From Phanerochaete sordida (lineage: Eukaryota; Basidiomycota; Agaricomycetes; Polyporales; Phanerochaetaceae): DNA of 64,000 nt. Positions 33,033-44,063 of the stretch are shown in pieces (position 1 is the first letter of the stretch; each line of letters begins with the position of its first letter). The stretch lies in NCBI GenBank assembly GCA_019973155.2, contig BPQB01000001.1:1364001-1428000 (forward strand), in the 5' to 3' direction. The position numbers and the translations under genes are program-made. Below the pieces are notes generated by a model. It had not been told where the DNA came from. It saw nothing but the letters and a program-made list of their open reading frames with translations, and made no database searches.

Positions 33033-33478
33033 AGATAGCGATGCGTTCCAGGGTCATGATCGGAGGTGCGCGTCCCAAATCCGGCCGCCAACTTCACACC
33101 TCCTCGCCCCCGACATTGACAAAACAATTTACAGAGCGAGAATTGCCGCCTCCCAGCCCGCCTCGCCAAGCCGTGAGACCACCGCAGGCCCCTCGCCTGC
33201 CAATCCCCGCCCGTGAGAGCCCCGAGGGCCCATCGGCATCGTTATCCAGAAACTCGGCAGCCCGTGAACCATGTCCAACGGCGACTGCTGTCGAGAAGCC
33301 CACCTCCTCTCGAACAGGCACCCCGGGTCTTCCGAGGACGTTGCCCGCCATGCGGGGCTAATCCTTTTCGAATGCGCGCATTTTTGACCGATCGCGCCCC
33401 CGAGTACAAATACTCGCTAGAAGCCATCCTCTCGTAAAGCTACGTCGAGGATTCGTCCCCCTTCCTCCCGTGCCCAGC

Positions 33479-35901
33479 ATGTCGACCGCGAGCAAGGCCC
33501 CACTCTCGCCTGCCGCCGCTTCTGCCACGGCGATCGCCAAGGCCATCAAGCACACCGGCGAGCACGTACGTTTTTTTCTGTCCGCTCGTCGCACTCCACG
33601 ACGCGTCGCTCACGCTCCACCGCGCCAGGCGTACCCCAAGGATCTGCTGTACTATGTCTTCAGCTTCGTCGCGGTCGGTATCATCATCAACCTGTACTCG
33701 ATCGCATGGGCCTTCTGGCGGCGTCACCGCTTCGCGAAGGGCGTGTCCAGCACCCCGAGCTCTGGTCTTGGTCGTCTGCTGGCTGCCGGTCTTACGGCTT
33801 CGCGCATCTTCGCTTTCCGTTGGAGGTTCCCCGCGATCAACCTGACCCTGTTGGAAATTCTGCTGAGCTCGCTGTACCTTCTGGCTTTGCTGCTCTGGAC
33901 GTTCTGCAACAGTCAGTCTCTCTGCTAATTTAGTGCCAATTAATCACTTATCTATCCTCCGACGCGCAGCGCAAACTCTCGCCATCAAAGAGTACTCCGA
34001 CCGATGCGGACACATTGCTGCGGCCCAGATGCCAGTCCTTGTCGCGTTGTCGATGAAGAACAACATCATCGGATGTGAGTCGTCCTCTTCCCTTTCTACC
34101 CTCTTTGCTGACGAGTCTGGTCGTAGGGGTTACCGGCCTCAGCCATGAAAAGGTAGATTGCTGGCTCGCCTCAATGTCTTTACCGTGCTTCTCACCGCAG
34201 TAAAATAGCTCACCGCCATGCACCGCGCCGTTGCGCGGGTTCTTCTCGTCGAAGTATGGATTCACGGCTGGACACGGTACGTTTTTCCCATGACAATTTC
34301 AATGGCCATACGCTCACTTGGCTTCTACAGAGTCAAAATCAAGTGAGTCGGACACGTGTTCGAGTCTCGCTCCTCGATTCTGATGAGCTGCCAAGTGCCC
34401 CCGCGATGGTGATGACTACTTGGAGAACAGAGGGTCTCGTCGTCGGTCTCATTTACACGACTCTCGTCCTGATCAGCGTTGCTCCCATACGTAAGCGGTG
34501 GTATGAGCTGTTCTTCATCGTTCACACCGCGATGGCCTTGTGAGCATTATCTCGATCTTCAAATGTCTCGTGTCATCTGACCTGAGCATATCTCATCAGC
34601 GTCATCATTGTCCTTACCTTCCTGCACACAAGAGGAGCTGGAAAGTGCGTATCGGACCCTTCTATCAGCACTAGGCGTCACATATTGACCGCTTTCCCAT
34701 GCGCAGCTTTGAATATTACATCTGGCCATGCTTCGTCATCTGGGGCTTCGATCGGGGATGCCGATACATCCGTTACATCATCCTCAGCAACCTCAAGTCG
34801 CCGAACAGCGCACCCGCGGAGATCGAGCTGCTCAACCACGACACGCTCCGCGTCACGGCGACGCGCTACGTGCCCTTCGGCTGGCGCGCGGGCCAGCACA
34901 TGTTCCTGGCTTTCCCGACACTGAGCCCGCTTGAGTCTCACCCGTTCACTATCTCCAACATCGCCGCGGGCGACGAGAAGTCGAAGAAGCTTGTCTGGAT
35001 CGTGCGCGTGCGCGACGGCTTCACGAAGCGGCTCAAGGAATACGCAACCGCGCAGGACAAGGCCGGCGTCGCGACCGCACCTATCTACCTCGACGGCCCA
35101 TACGGGGCCCCGCCAGACATCACGCCGTTCAGCACGTGTGTCTTCATAGCTGGTGAGCATCCTCTGTGGCGCGGCCCGCCTCGCGCTTCGTGCTGACGCG
35201 CGCCGTCAGGTGGATCGGGCATCACCTACACCCTGCCGCGCCTGCGCGAGCTCCTGCTGTGCGTCTTCCTTCATCTCCGCGCCACCTCCGTCCGACTGAC
35301 CCCTCCGCAGCCAGGTCGCCGCGCAGCATGCGTGTGCTCGCCGCATCGTATTCGTCTGGGCGGTCCGCCACGCCTGTGCGTCTCGCCCCCCTTTCCTCTA
35401 CGAAGTTTGTGCTGACAGCCCTCGCGGCATTGCAGCGCACATCAACTGGGCCGTGGACGACCTCAGGGCCGCCCTCGCGGACGTCGCGCCCGGCGTCACG
35501 CTTGCGCTGAGCGTGTTCGTGACGTCCGACGGCGCTGTCGACGGCGACGCCGCGCACTCGCTCGACGACAGCTCGAGCACGACCAGCGACCCCGAGAAAG
35601 AGGCGTACGATGAGAAGACCGAAGCGCCCCGCGTCAAGGGCCTCACGACGCTCGCGGGCCGCCCCGACATCCGCCAGATCCTCGAGGACGCCGTGAAGGG
35701 CTCCGACGGCCCCGTATCCGTGGATGGTGCGTGTGTTGCTTCGTGTGCGAGGGTATGAAGTTGACTTGTCTATCAGTGTCGGGCCCCGAACCTCTCGTTG
35801 CATGCGTGCGCGAGTCGCTCTCGCACGGCTTTGCGGCGCCGCGTGCCGTGCTCAAGGGCGCGCCGACCGTGCAGCTCAACGTTGAGAGCTTCACGATGTA
35901 A
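33479..35901 (+). CDS. Ferric reductase transmembrane component (FRE family)
   Basis: Thirteen exons (33479-33565, 33629-33911, 33970-34074, 34127-34152, 34209-34276, 34331-34342, 34396-34539, 34600-34644, 34707-35152, 35210-35258, 35311-35375, 35436-35726, 35777-35901) give 581 residues. FRE proteins reduce extracellular Fe(III)/Cu(II) before uptake, passing electrons from NADPH through FAD and two hemes. Visible: multiple membrane helices with paired histidines (CGHIA, LSHEK, MHRAVARV, WIHGW), the FAD motif HPFTISN, NADPH-binding GGSGITYTLP and RIVFVWAVR, and the C-terminal CGP-type motif here VSGPEPLV. The exon at 34331-34342 is only 12 nt. Two GATA sites of the iron-repressor type lie upstream, so I infer induction in low iron. 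Confidence 0.9.
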
Positions 35902-36915
35902 AACGATGCTCACGCTCCTCATGACCCCGCTCTGCTCTCTACACGCCGACGTGTTCCGCTCCCAAAATAAAAGAACTAAAATTAGCACGCCATTGCACTG
36001 AAGACCTCTGTAGACCTAGATCCATAGACTGCACTGCCCCCTGTTCGTCGCTTCCTCTCGTAGCGTGGTCTACCCGTCCTGTATTGTGTATCATACGCTT
36101 CCGCTGTATCACACTGGCCACGACTTTGAACATCCCAGCCGGAGACTAGAGAAGGGCCGCCGTCGGCGGCACTGCGCTTGCTTGACAAAGCACCGTGACC
36201 ACGGGTTATCGCTGTTGGACTTGCGGGAGAGAAGAGGAGACAATGACAACACTCGGCATTTTTCATTTGAAAAGGTACAGATGGACGTCATCGCAAAAGG
36301 CTACTAACCACGGAATGGGGACTAATGAGGTCAATGGAGGTGGACATAAAATCAAGCAGCAGAGGAGAGAAACCCATTGCTGCGTCCACTTTGAACTCGC
36401 TATGAAGACAGGCTGGTTAGGGAGAGCGGATTGTGCATGAAGCCTCGCTCCCCTGGAGAGGCTTGGGACTAGGGCTATAGAAGCCGGTAGAGCGAGATGA
36501 GGCAGGGCAAGAACCCCCTTGCCGCGCATATCTGCTGTTAATTCATCCTTGCCCTCCCCGGTGGCCCAGTGCGAGAAGCGAATGGCTACACACACATCCT
36601 TGGGCTGTTCCGCATATGTACGCGACGGGCGGGATGAACTGTCCTCACCAGAACTGGACGAGGCAGATGAGGAAGAAAGATATTTGATTCACAGCGTGCT
36701 GCTACGTGATGTAAGACAGTGCGTAAGGCAGAAGAGGGTCGGATGGCAGTGCATACGAGGGTGGTGGGTATCCAAGTGCGCGATGGCGTGTTGGCTGAAG
36801 AGGGAAGAGATAAGATAAGATAGGATGGACGGTCGTGTTCGGATCTCGGGATGAGCCGGGTGACAGAAATCTGGCTTCAATTATCACATCGACAGCATAT
36901 AGCTTGTCAAGCAAG
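35902..36915. other. Convergent intergenic region with GATA tract
   Basis: No gene seen between the ferric reductase stop and the NACHT gene stop. A tandem GATAAGATAAGATAG lies at 36809-36823. Confidence 0.5.
36809..36823 (+). repeat. Three tandem GATA cores
   Basis: GATAAGATAAGATAG. Could bind GATA factors or simply be a short microsatellite; it is downstream of both flanking genes. Confidence 0.5.
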
Positions 36916-39556
36916 CTAATTGCACCATACGTCCGCGGCACGAGCTTTCTCGAACCTCTTGGAGAAGGCTTCAAGAGCTTCGTTATATCGTTCCGCATCG
37001 CTGTCTGCAGGAGGAACAAGTTTAAACGGGCCCCGAATGCTGGCCTCCTCGATCCTGTTTCGAATTTGTGCTACAGCCTGTAGAGGCACGACGGGTGCCT
37101 GTGTTTCGTGGCTGCCGTCGTAATGCAGACACTTGAGTATCCACCACGCGAACGCATACTGCCCAAAGGCGACGAGTTCGTGCGAGATGCTGCCGGGGTA
37201 CAGCTGTTCCAGAGGCGAGGAGTCGGCGTCAGCGCCATGAAAAGGCTACGGAGAACCCAGCTGACCTTGAGCACGCCTCCTAGAGGCCCAATATACTGAG
37301 AACCGTGGAGCACGAAATCGGGACCATGCAGCCGAATGAGTATTGGGAGCACCTCGCCCGTGGCCGCGTCCTGCAATGGTTGTTGCAGCTCGCTGCGGTG
37401 CTCCGCGCCGATGAGGTGGTCGCGCCAGTGCTTCGTGTAGTGCATGTATCGCGCGAGGGGCACATCGGTGCCCTCGCTCCGCGTCCGCAGGTAACGCGTC
37501 GCCGTCTCGAAGTTGAAAGCAGCGAGGCAGCGCAGGAACAGCGCGGCGTGCCCTGCGGGCCGCGCGACGTGGTACGCCGCGTCGACGCAGCGCGCGGGGT
37601 CGACGAGGAACTCAGCGAACGTCGCGTGCAGCGGCACGACGTCGCCGACGGCGTCGACGAGGAGCACGGAGCGCAGCCGGTCGACCGTCCACACGACGTC
37701 GGCCTCGGACAGCCCGAGCAGTAGCGCGATCGCGCTTGGGGGCAGGTCGTTCAGGCGCAGGGCGAGGAACGTGAGGAGCGCGTGCAGGCGGCCGTGTCGT
37801 GAAGGCGACGCCTGCAGGTCTTTCGGGGGGAAGGCGTACCGGAGGACCTGCAGGTAGAGCTCGTCGAGCGGTGAGAGGCCCGCGCCGCTGGACGCGAGGA
37901 GGAGCTGGAATTGTTCCTCTGGGTGATCGTCGTATGTCTCGAGGAATTGTACGGCGGTGCGTGCGTAAATGAACACACCACGAGCTCGTTGGGTCAGAGC
38001 CTCGATGGCGTCGGGGTGGTCACGGATATATTGATCGTATCCGTGGATCTTCGGAACTATCGCCCGCAGGTAGAGTCCGACATCGCCTGTGCCGTCGAAT
38101 ACGGCGCCATTCAGGCTTCGATGGTACACAACATCTGCCGCGGCGCCTGAGGCGAGGACGGGCAGGATATGAGGCTCAGGTCTCGCGGCGATGAAGACCC
38201 GTAGCCAGGGTATGGCACGAACCAACTCGAGAACACTTCGCAGGAGGTCCGGGACAAGCTCTCTGTCTTTGCATTCATCCAGGCCATCGATGACCAAGAA
38301 GGTGACTGGCTGATGGCCTGTTGAGCTCGTGAACTTGGCAAGTGGTATTTTGAGGAGGATGTCGAAGGTCCTGCGCATCTGTTGCTGCTCGCCGTTCAGA
38401 AAGAACTCTTCCGCAGCACGAGCAATAGCTGAGCGCAATGCTGGCTGGGATAGAGCCAGCTGGTGGGCGAAGGTGGGGAAGAGCATGCGGGCGATTTCGA
38501 GGTCTCCATGGCCGCGGCAGAAGAAGAACGATGCACCTAGGTTATGCCCCCACTGCCCCGTGATGCGTGTGCAGAGCTGATGCGCGATAGACGACTTCCC
38601 AAGGCCCGCGCTGCCACTTAGGAAATACAGTGGTTTTGGCGCGAGGGAGGGGTATCCCAGCGGGCTGGCCCAATGTTCGAACCCGTCGAACAAGTCTTTC
38701 CTCGTCCCGTCCAGGAATTCGCTCTTCAGCTCATCGACAGAATGGTAGCCTGCAGATGCGTGAGGGATAGCATATATGATCTTCCTTTCCTCTGGAAACC
38801 TTTGAATTAGAAGGCAGAACACGCGAAACATCTGAAGGAGAGCCTACCTGTCTGCTTCATATCTTGGGCAACGTTGTTGACCGCGATTTCTGTGTCTACC
38901 TGACCACGTAACTAAACACAGGTGTCACGAACTTTTTTGAGTGAACAAATAGACCAAGTAAAGCATTATCACCCACCTGAAACATCGCCAGTGCATCTGC
39001 TAGTTGTCGATTCATATCAGTCAAAATGGCCTCATTACGCTTGGAATACAGGAAGCACTTGACACTCCCGCGGAGACCGCGACCTCCTTTGAGGTCCTCT
39101 GACTTCCACCTGAGTTCGATGATCACGCTGTAGTACGTGTAGAATTCTAGTTCACACCGAGCTCGAGTATGAGGCTAAAACGTCGTTCTTGCTCACCTTG
39201 CCAACTTGCTCAGCCGCGCTCGAAGGTTTGGCCTATTATCTGCTCCTCCTGCTGAAGCCTTGGCGCTTTCCTTCATTTCTGAAATGGCCTCCACCAACTT
39301 GCTGACCTTGTCTAGGAACGCGACTTCAGTCTCATGATTCGTACGGGCATCCTGCGGACCAGAGCTGAGCAAAGGTGCAACCGAAAGTGACCTCTACGCT
39401 CACCGCAACTCTTTCGACAATAGCTGACAGCCCTTCGGCGATGAGGCCAAGGCCAGGAATCGTAGATAGTTCTAGGACAGCCTTTAAGACGCTGATAGCA
39501 GCAGGTGCGTGGTCAATAACGAGGTCTGCAACTTCATGACGGCGTTGAGAAGACAT
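36916..39556 (-). CDS. NACHT-domain NLR-like protein
   Basis: Six exons (39404-39556, 39197-39351, 38977-39127, 38848-38899, 37266-38791, 36916-37203) give 774 residues. The N-terminal about 150 residues resemble the helical domain common in mushroom NLRs (STIPGLGLIAEGLSAIVERVADARTNHETE), followed by a linker and the NACHT ATPase: Walker A GSAGLGKSS near residue 230, Walker B TFLVIDGLDEC, then FIAARPEPH and a winged-helix-like segment (LPPSAIALLLGLSEADV, PLHATFAEFLVD). After FAWWILKCLHY only about 70 residues follow; no WD40, ankyrin or TPR repeats are seen. Such proteins are proposed sensors in fungal non-self recognition and cell death. The acceptor at 38792 was chosen to give KQTEERK in frame; the last intron (37204-37265) recovers the family C terminus LYPGSISHELVAFGQYAFAWW. 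Confidence 0.85.
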
Positions 39557-39839
39557 TGCTCAGACCTGGCCACCTCCAGAACAAGGACTTCGTCGGGGTA
39601 TGATCATGAGAGCATTGCAGTGCACACATCAGCCATGCGGTGCGAACTCACGCCCTCGCACAGCGCCGAAAGCTTGATTCGGTAAGTCCCATCGCGAGGA
39701 ATATATTGTAGACGCTGCGGATGATGTAGGTGACTGTGTGATAGTGTTGTGACGGTGCAAGGGTTTGTGAGCTGGAACTCGCTAGATGACGTTCTTACAA
39801 TGGTTCGCGCGCAGATATACCCCACTCTGATATGAAGCA

Positions 39840-42800
39840 CTAGCTCTCCGCCGGTTCAGTGCCTTCCGCGGGGCCTGACCGGTACTTCTGGTCCTCGCTC
39901 GCTTGCGTGAGGTTCGACTGGAAGTGCGAGCTCGTCTCGGTCTTGGTCACCTCACGCAGCGCCATTGTGGCATACGCAGCGGTGCCGAGCTGGAGGCGCA
40001 CTTGGATTGCGAGGAACTTGCCGTCAGGCTCGGGCTTCGGGGGATCGAAGCCAAGGATCGAGTCCTCGTCCGCCTGCGCGAGCGCGACGTCCGGGTCGGT
40101 ATATCGCAGCACGGACCACGAGAGCTCTTTCGGCAGATGCATGATCTTGCGGTACGATCCGCCAAGGCTGTACTCCCTGCTGGCAGTCAGCCGACCAATT
40201 CGTTGATAGTGAACGAACCACGTACTTTTGCTTGCGTTCGAAGTGCTCGGGATCGAGTCCGTCCGCGCGCAGGAACTCTTTGTAGCGCTCGCCGAGGGCA
40301 CCGCCGGGGAAGGACACGTCGCGGCCTGGGAGCGGCATGATGACGTCGAAGATCGTGTACTTGTCGAGGTCGGCCTCGGTGAGCGTTTTCACGCGCGGTG
40401 CTTCCCAGGGTTTGCGGGACCGCTTGGCAGACTTGCCCGTAGGCGCGTCCTCTGCAATACGGCAGTGAGCATCTGGTGCACATTAATTTGGCACGGCTTG
40501 CACACACCGTCTTCCTGCGCAGCACCTGACTTGCTTGCCTCCTCCGCCTTCTCCTCGATTAGTGGTTCATCTTCCGGGCTCTCGGCGACGACCTCTGCAC
40601 CCGCGTCATCGCCGTCGTCAGCAGCCGCGCCGTCGCCCTTGCCTTCCGTCTCGAAGACAAGGTCGCCCACGGCTGGCTTCTGCGCACCGTGCACGCGTAT
40701 GCGCTCGCTCACGATCGCGTTCCAAACATACGACTGGTATGCGTGCACATACATGAGTCGTAGGTTCCGTGGGATCTGTTCTCATGCTCGTCAGCTCCCA
40801 GGTCGCCTCTGCACCCGTGAACGGTGGGAAGGACATGACGTACCGTGGAAAGCGCACCCATCGCGTTGCGCGTGTCGCCACCCTGCTTTTTGAAGCTTTC
40901 GAGGAGACACCGCTCTGCAACGACGCGGCGCGGCATCAGCTCCAATGCGAGGTCGACGTCGCCTTGAATGAGCCACGCGTTTCGTGCGTTTGTGACTTCA
41001 GGGTGCTCGCCCGGACGAACGCGCAGAATCAGGTCCACTGCCTTGTGCCACTCTGACTTCAGCAGAGCGAGGCCGATCGAATGTGTGGGGATCGCAGCAG
41101 TGCCGAACCGTTGCATACCATAGTAGTTGATGAAGCCGTGGTTCTTGATCGTGTTCATCGCCCGGTCGATCGTTTCGAGAGAGTCAACTTGAACATTTCT
41201 AGAAAATCAGCCATTAGTGCAAATAGGGAGAACTTGGCACAAGGCGAAACACACCTCAAGGTAATAACGAACGCGTTCCCTTTGAGCATGCCGAGCTCAA
41301 GGCTTGCACGCCTATAATTGAAGTCCGCAACTCGGATCCCTCGCTCGCCGCGCTTTGTAAGGATTTCCTCTAGCGTGCGGCGCGCACCCAGACCGTTCGC
41401 CATCCGCCATACATCCTCGACTGTCTTGTTCCCTCTGCGGAGCGATACGCGCTGAACAGTGACGCCGCGCTTGTCCTTGGTACCTGCAACAGACAGGTCC
41501 TTGACACTGCAATGCAGCGAGCGAGACAGATGTGAGAGGGCGTCCTGAGTGTCTCGGTTCGTTTTTTGGAGAGTAAAGTGAATGTAAGGAGGGAACGATC
41601 CTCGTTCGCCGCGATCTCCCCGTCCACCTATCCCAAGAATTAAACCTCTCAATACGGATCAAGTCTTTGGAAGGGACATACCTCGATCAGTACGGCCTCC
41701 ACGACCACCGCGCTCACCCCCACGGCCGCCCCTACCACCAGACTTTGACCACTTGATGACGATCTTGGACCCCTCGTCCGTCGCAGGCGCGGTAGTGTCG
41801 GTCTCCGTTTCGAACTTGCCGCCGAACAGTGTGCGGACGGCCTGGTGCAAGCCAGTACGTGTTTCCTTCGACGATATCGGCTGGGTATTCAAAATGAGTG
41901 TATATTCAGCGAGGTCACGTATAAACAGGATACGAACATCCGACAAGACTTTGCGGGTGTCTTCGCGGTCGCCAGCACGGCCGGCACGTCCTCCTCGTCC
42001 TCCCCTTCCTCCACGGCCCCCACGGCCTCCACGCCCCCGACCCTTCCCCTTTCCGCGCTCTGCCTCAGCGGATGCCTCTTGAGGAGCAGACGCGCTACCT
42101 TCTCCAGCCTCTTCGCCCGCAGTGCCCTTGGATTGACGTCCACCCCATCCGCCGTCGCTCACAAACGGCGGCTCAGGGCCCTCCAGGTATAGCGCCTTGA
42201 CCTTCTCAATGACTGGCTCCGACAAGAACGGTTTCAGGGTCTCCGTGAAGCGTTCTGGCCAGGGTTCGTTTTCGTCGGCAGCTTGCTCTTCGGGCTTCTC
42301 TGCTGCTTTCTCTGCAGGCTGTGCCTCAGCAGGGTTGGCTGCTTCTGTCGCGTCAGCTTTGGGAACGTCAGCAGGGGTCTCAGCTTCCGGCTTGGTTTCG
42401 CCTTCCTGCATCAGAGTATCAGAGGTTTCAGTGGGTGTAGTGTCTCCACTCGTAGGAGTGGTCTGCCCATTGGCCTTCTTCCCCGAAGACTCCGGCTTGC
42501 CGATATTTTTTACGTGCACAACGTTGCCATCGAGGTCGACCTCGTATACGAGGAAGTCTGTGAACCTTAAGAGACCTCAACGACGCAATTACAAAATATA
42601 CGTTGGGCACGTACCTCTGTTTTATGATGCCCTGGATGCGCGGTATGTCATGCCCCACATACTCGGAGATACCGACGTCAGTCTCCATGACATACTGCAT
42701 GGCACCATCCGGGGTGTATACCGGCGCGGGGGCATTGAGAAAGGCATGGCTGGGAGGCAGCAGGCTCTCCGCCTTCTTCTCCTCCGCGGGAGCCGCTTCA

Positions 42801-42916
42801 GGCGCGTCGGCCATGACCGCATCCTCAGTTGGCTGCTCGGGCTCGTCGAGCTTGGTGCGCTTGGGCGACGGCGCACCGGTGGTCTCTTCCTCTTCGCGGG
42901 GGCGTGTGGCGGACAT
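39840..42916 (-). CDS. PUS7: Pus7-type tRNA/mRNA pseudouridine synthase (TruD family)
   Basis: Seven exons (42615-42916, 41682-42565, 41255-41627, 40844-41198, 40508-40775, 40226-40451, 39840-40176) give 914 residues. Pus7 isomerises uridine to pseudouridine in UNUAR contexts in tRNA, U2 snRNA and mRNA. Core motifs: [24 protein letters not shown], catalytic [11 protein letters not shown] (aspartate in TKD), [31 protein letters not shown] and [11 protein letters not shown]. Compared with yeast Pus7 (676 residues) it has a long insertion containing an acidic low-complexity stretch and two RGG-rich clusters (about residues 271-299 and 376-405), unusual for the family. It is divergent from the OMP decarboxylase gene across 104 bp. 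Confidence 0.93.
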
Positions 42917-43020
42917 GACGATCGCGTGTGGGTCCGCGTGAGCGATGAGGGCAAGAGGCAAGATTCAGCGCGCGCGGGGCGCGTCAAAAACTCAGATCCT
43001 CATCTTCACCTCCGACGACC
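42917..43020. promoter_or_regulatory. Bidirectional promoter, PUS7 / OMP decarboxylase
   Basis: 104 bp between divergent start codons; no TATA element obvious. It must serve both genes unless elements lie inside coding exons. Confidence 0.6.
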
Positions 43021-43956
43021 ATGGCCCACAGGCAGACTTACGCGCAGAGGGCCGCAAAGCACCCGAACCCCGCCGCGAAGGCTCTCCTCGAGACCATAGA
43101 GCGCAAAAAGACGAATCTCTGCGTCAGCGTCGACGTGACCAAGAGCGATGACTTCCTCAAAGTCATCGACCTCGTCGGGCCCTACGTCTGCATGGTCAAG
43201 GTGCGCTTCCCTCGAGTCGGCTCCCGTACTGCGTCGCTCATGTGCATATGCAGACCCACGTCGACATCATCGAAGACTTCGCGCCCACACTCATCGAACG
43301 CCTGCAGGAGCTGAGCGTGAACCACGACTTTGTGATCTTCGAGGACCGCAAGTTTGCGGACATCGGTTCGTGCCGCCCGCCCTCGCGTCCGCCCCGCACT
43401 GAGAGAGCGTGACCCGCGCGCGCCGCCAGGCAACACCGTCGCGCTGCAGTATGCCGCGGGCGTGCACAAGATCGCGTCCTGGGCGCACCTCACGAACGCG
43501 CACCCCGTCCCCGGGCCGGGCATCGTGAGCGGGCTCGCGGCCGTCGGGCGCCCGCTCGGCCGCGGGCTGCTGCTGCTCGCCGAGATGAGCACGAAGGGCA
43601 GCCTCGCGACCGGCGCGTACACCGAGGCCGCGGTGCGCATGGCGCGCGAGCACCGCGACTTTGTCGTCGGATTCATCGCGCAGCGCCGCATGGAGAGCGT
43701 CGCGACGGAGAGCGTGGACCCCGAGGAGGACTTCTTGATCCTCACACCGGGCGTCGGTCTCGACACGAGGGGCGACGGCATGGGCCAGCAGTACCGCACG
43801 CCGAAGGAGGTCATCACCGAGGCCGGCTGCGATGTGATCATCGTCGGGAGAGGCATCTATGGTAAGGGCGACAACGTGGACGTGCAAGCTGTCCAGGCCC
43901 AAGCCGAGAGGTATCGCGCTGAGGGATGGGCAGCATACCTGGCGAGAATCCAATAG
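43021..43956 (+). CDS. URA3: Orotidine 5'-phosphate decarboxylase
   Basis: Three exons (43021-43200, 43254-43365, 43430-43956) give 272 residues, normal for fungal OMPDC. It catalyses the last step of UMP synthesis. Motifs: [16 protein letters not shown] (first aspartate), the catalytic [12 protein letters not shown] with lysine and aspartates, the loop [14 protein letters not shown], and the phosphate-binding end [13 protein letters not shown]. All active-site residues are present, so the enzyme should be functional. The second intron uses a GTTCGT donor. Convergent with the Tpa1 gene, 107 bp apart. Confidence 0.97.
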
Positions 43957-44063
43957 TTTCAGCGACAAAAGTACAAAGCGTAAAAAGCGTAGGCTGTAAT
44001 ATAATTGTGTACGGCTACAGGCGAAATAAAAACAGTAGCAGGCACTCCATGCGGTCAGAGAAA

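Larger units (their letters stand above)
32358..33478. promoter_or_regulatory. Divergent promoter region, Nop13-like / ferric reductase
   Basis: 1.1 kb without a gene. It contains two iron-type GATA sites and a hairpin (33006-33032), annotated separately, placed toward the ferric reductase side. Confidence 0.55.
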
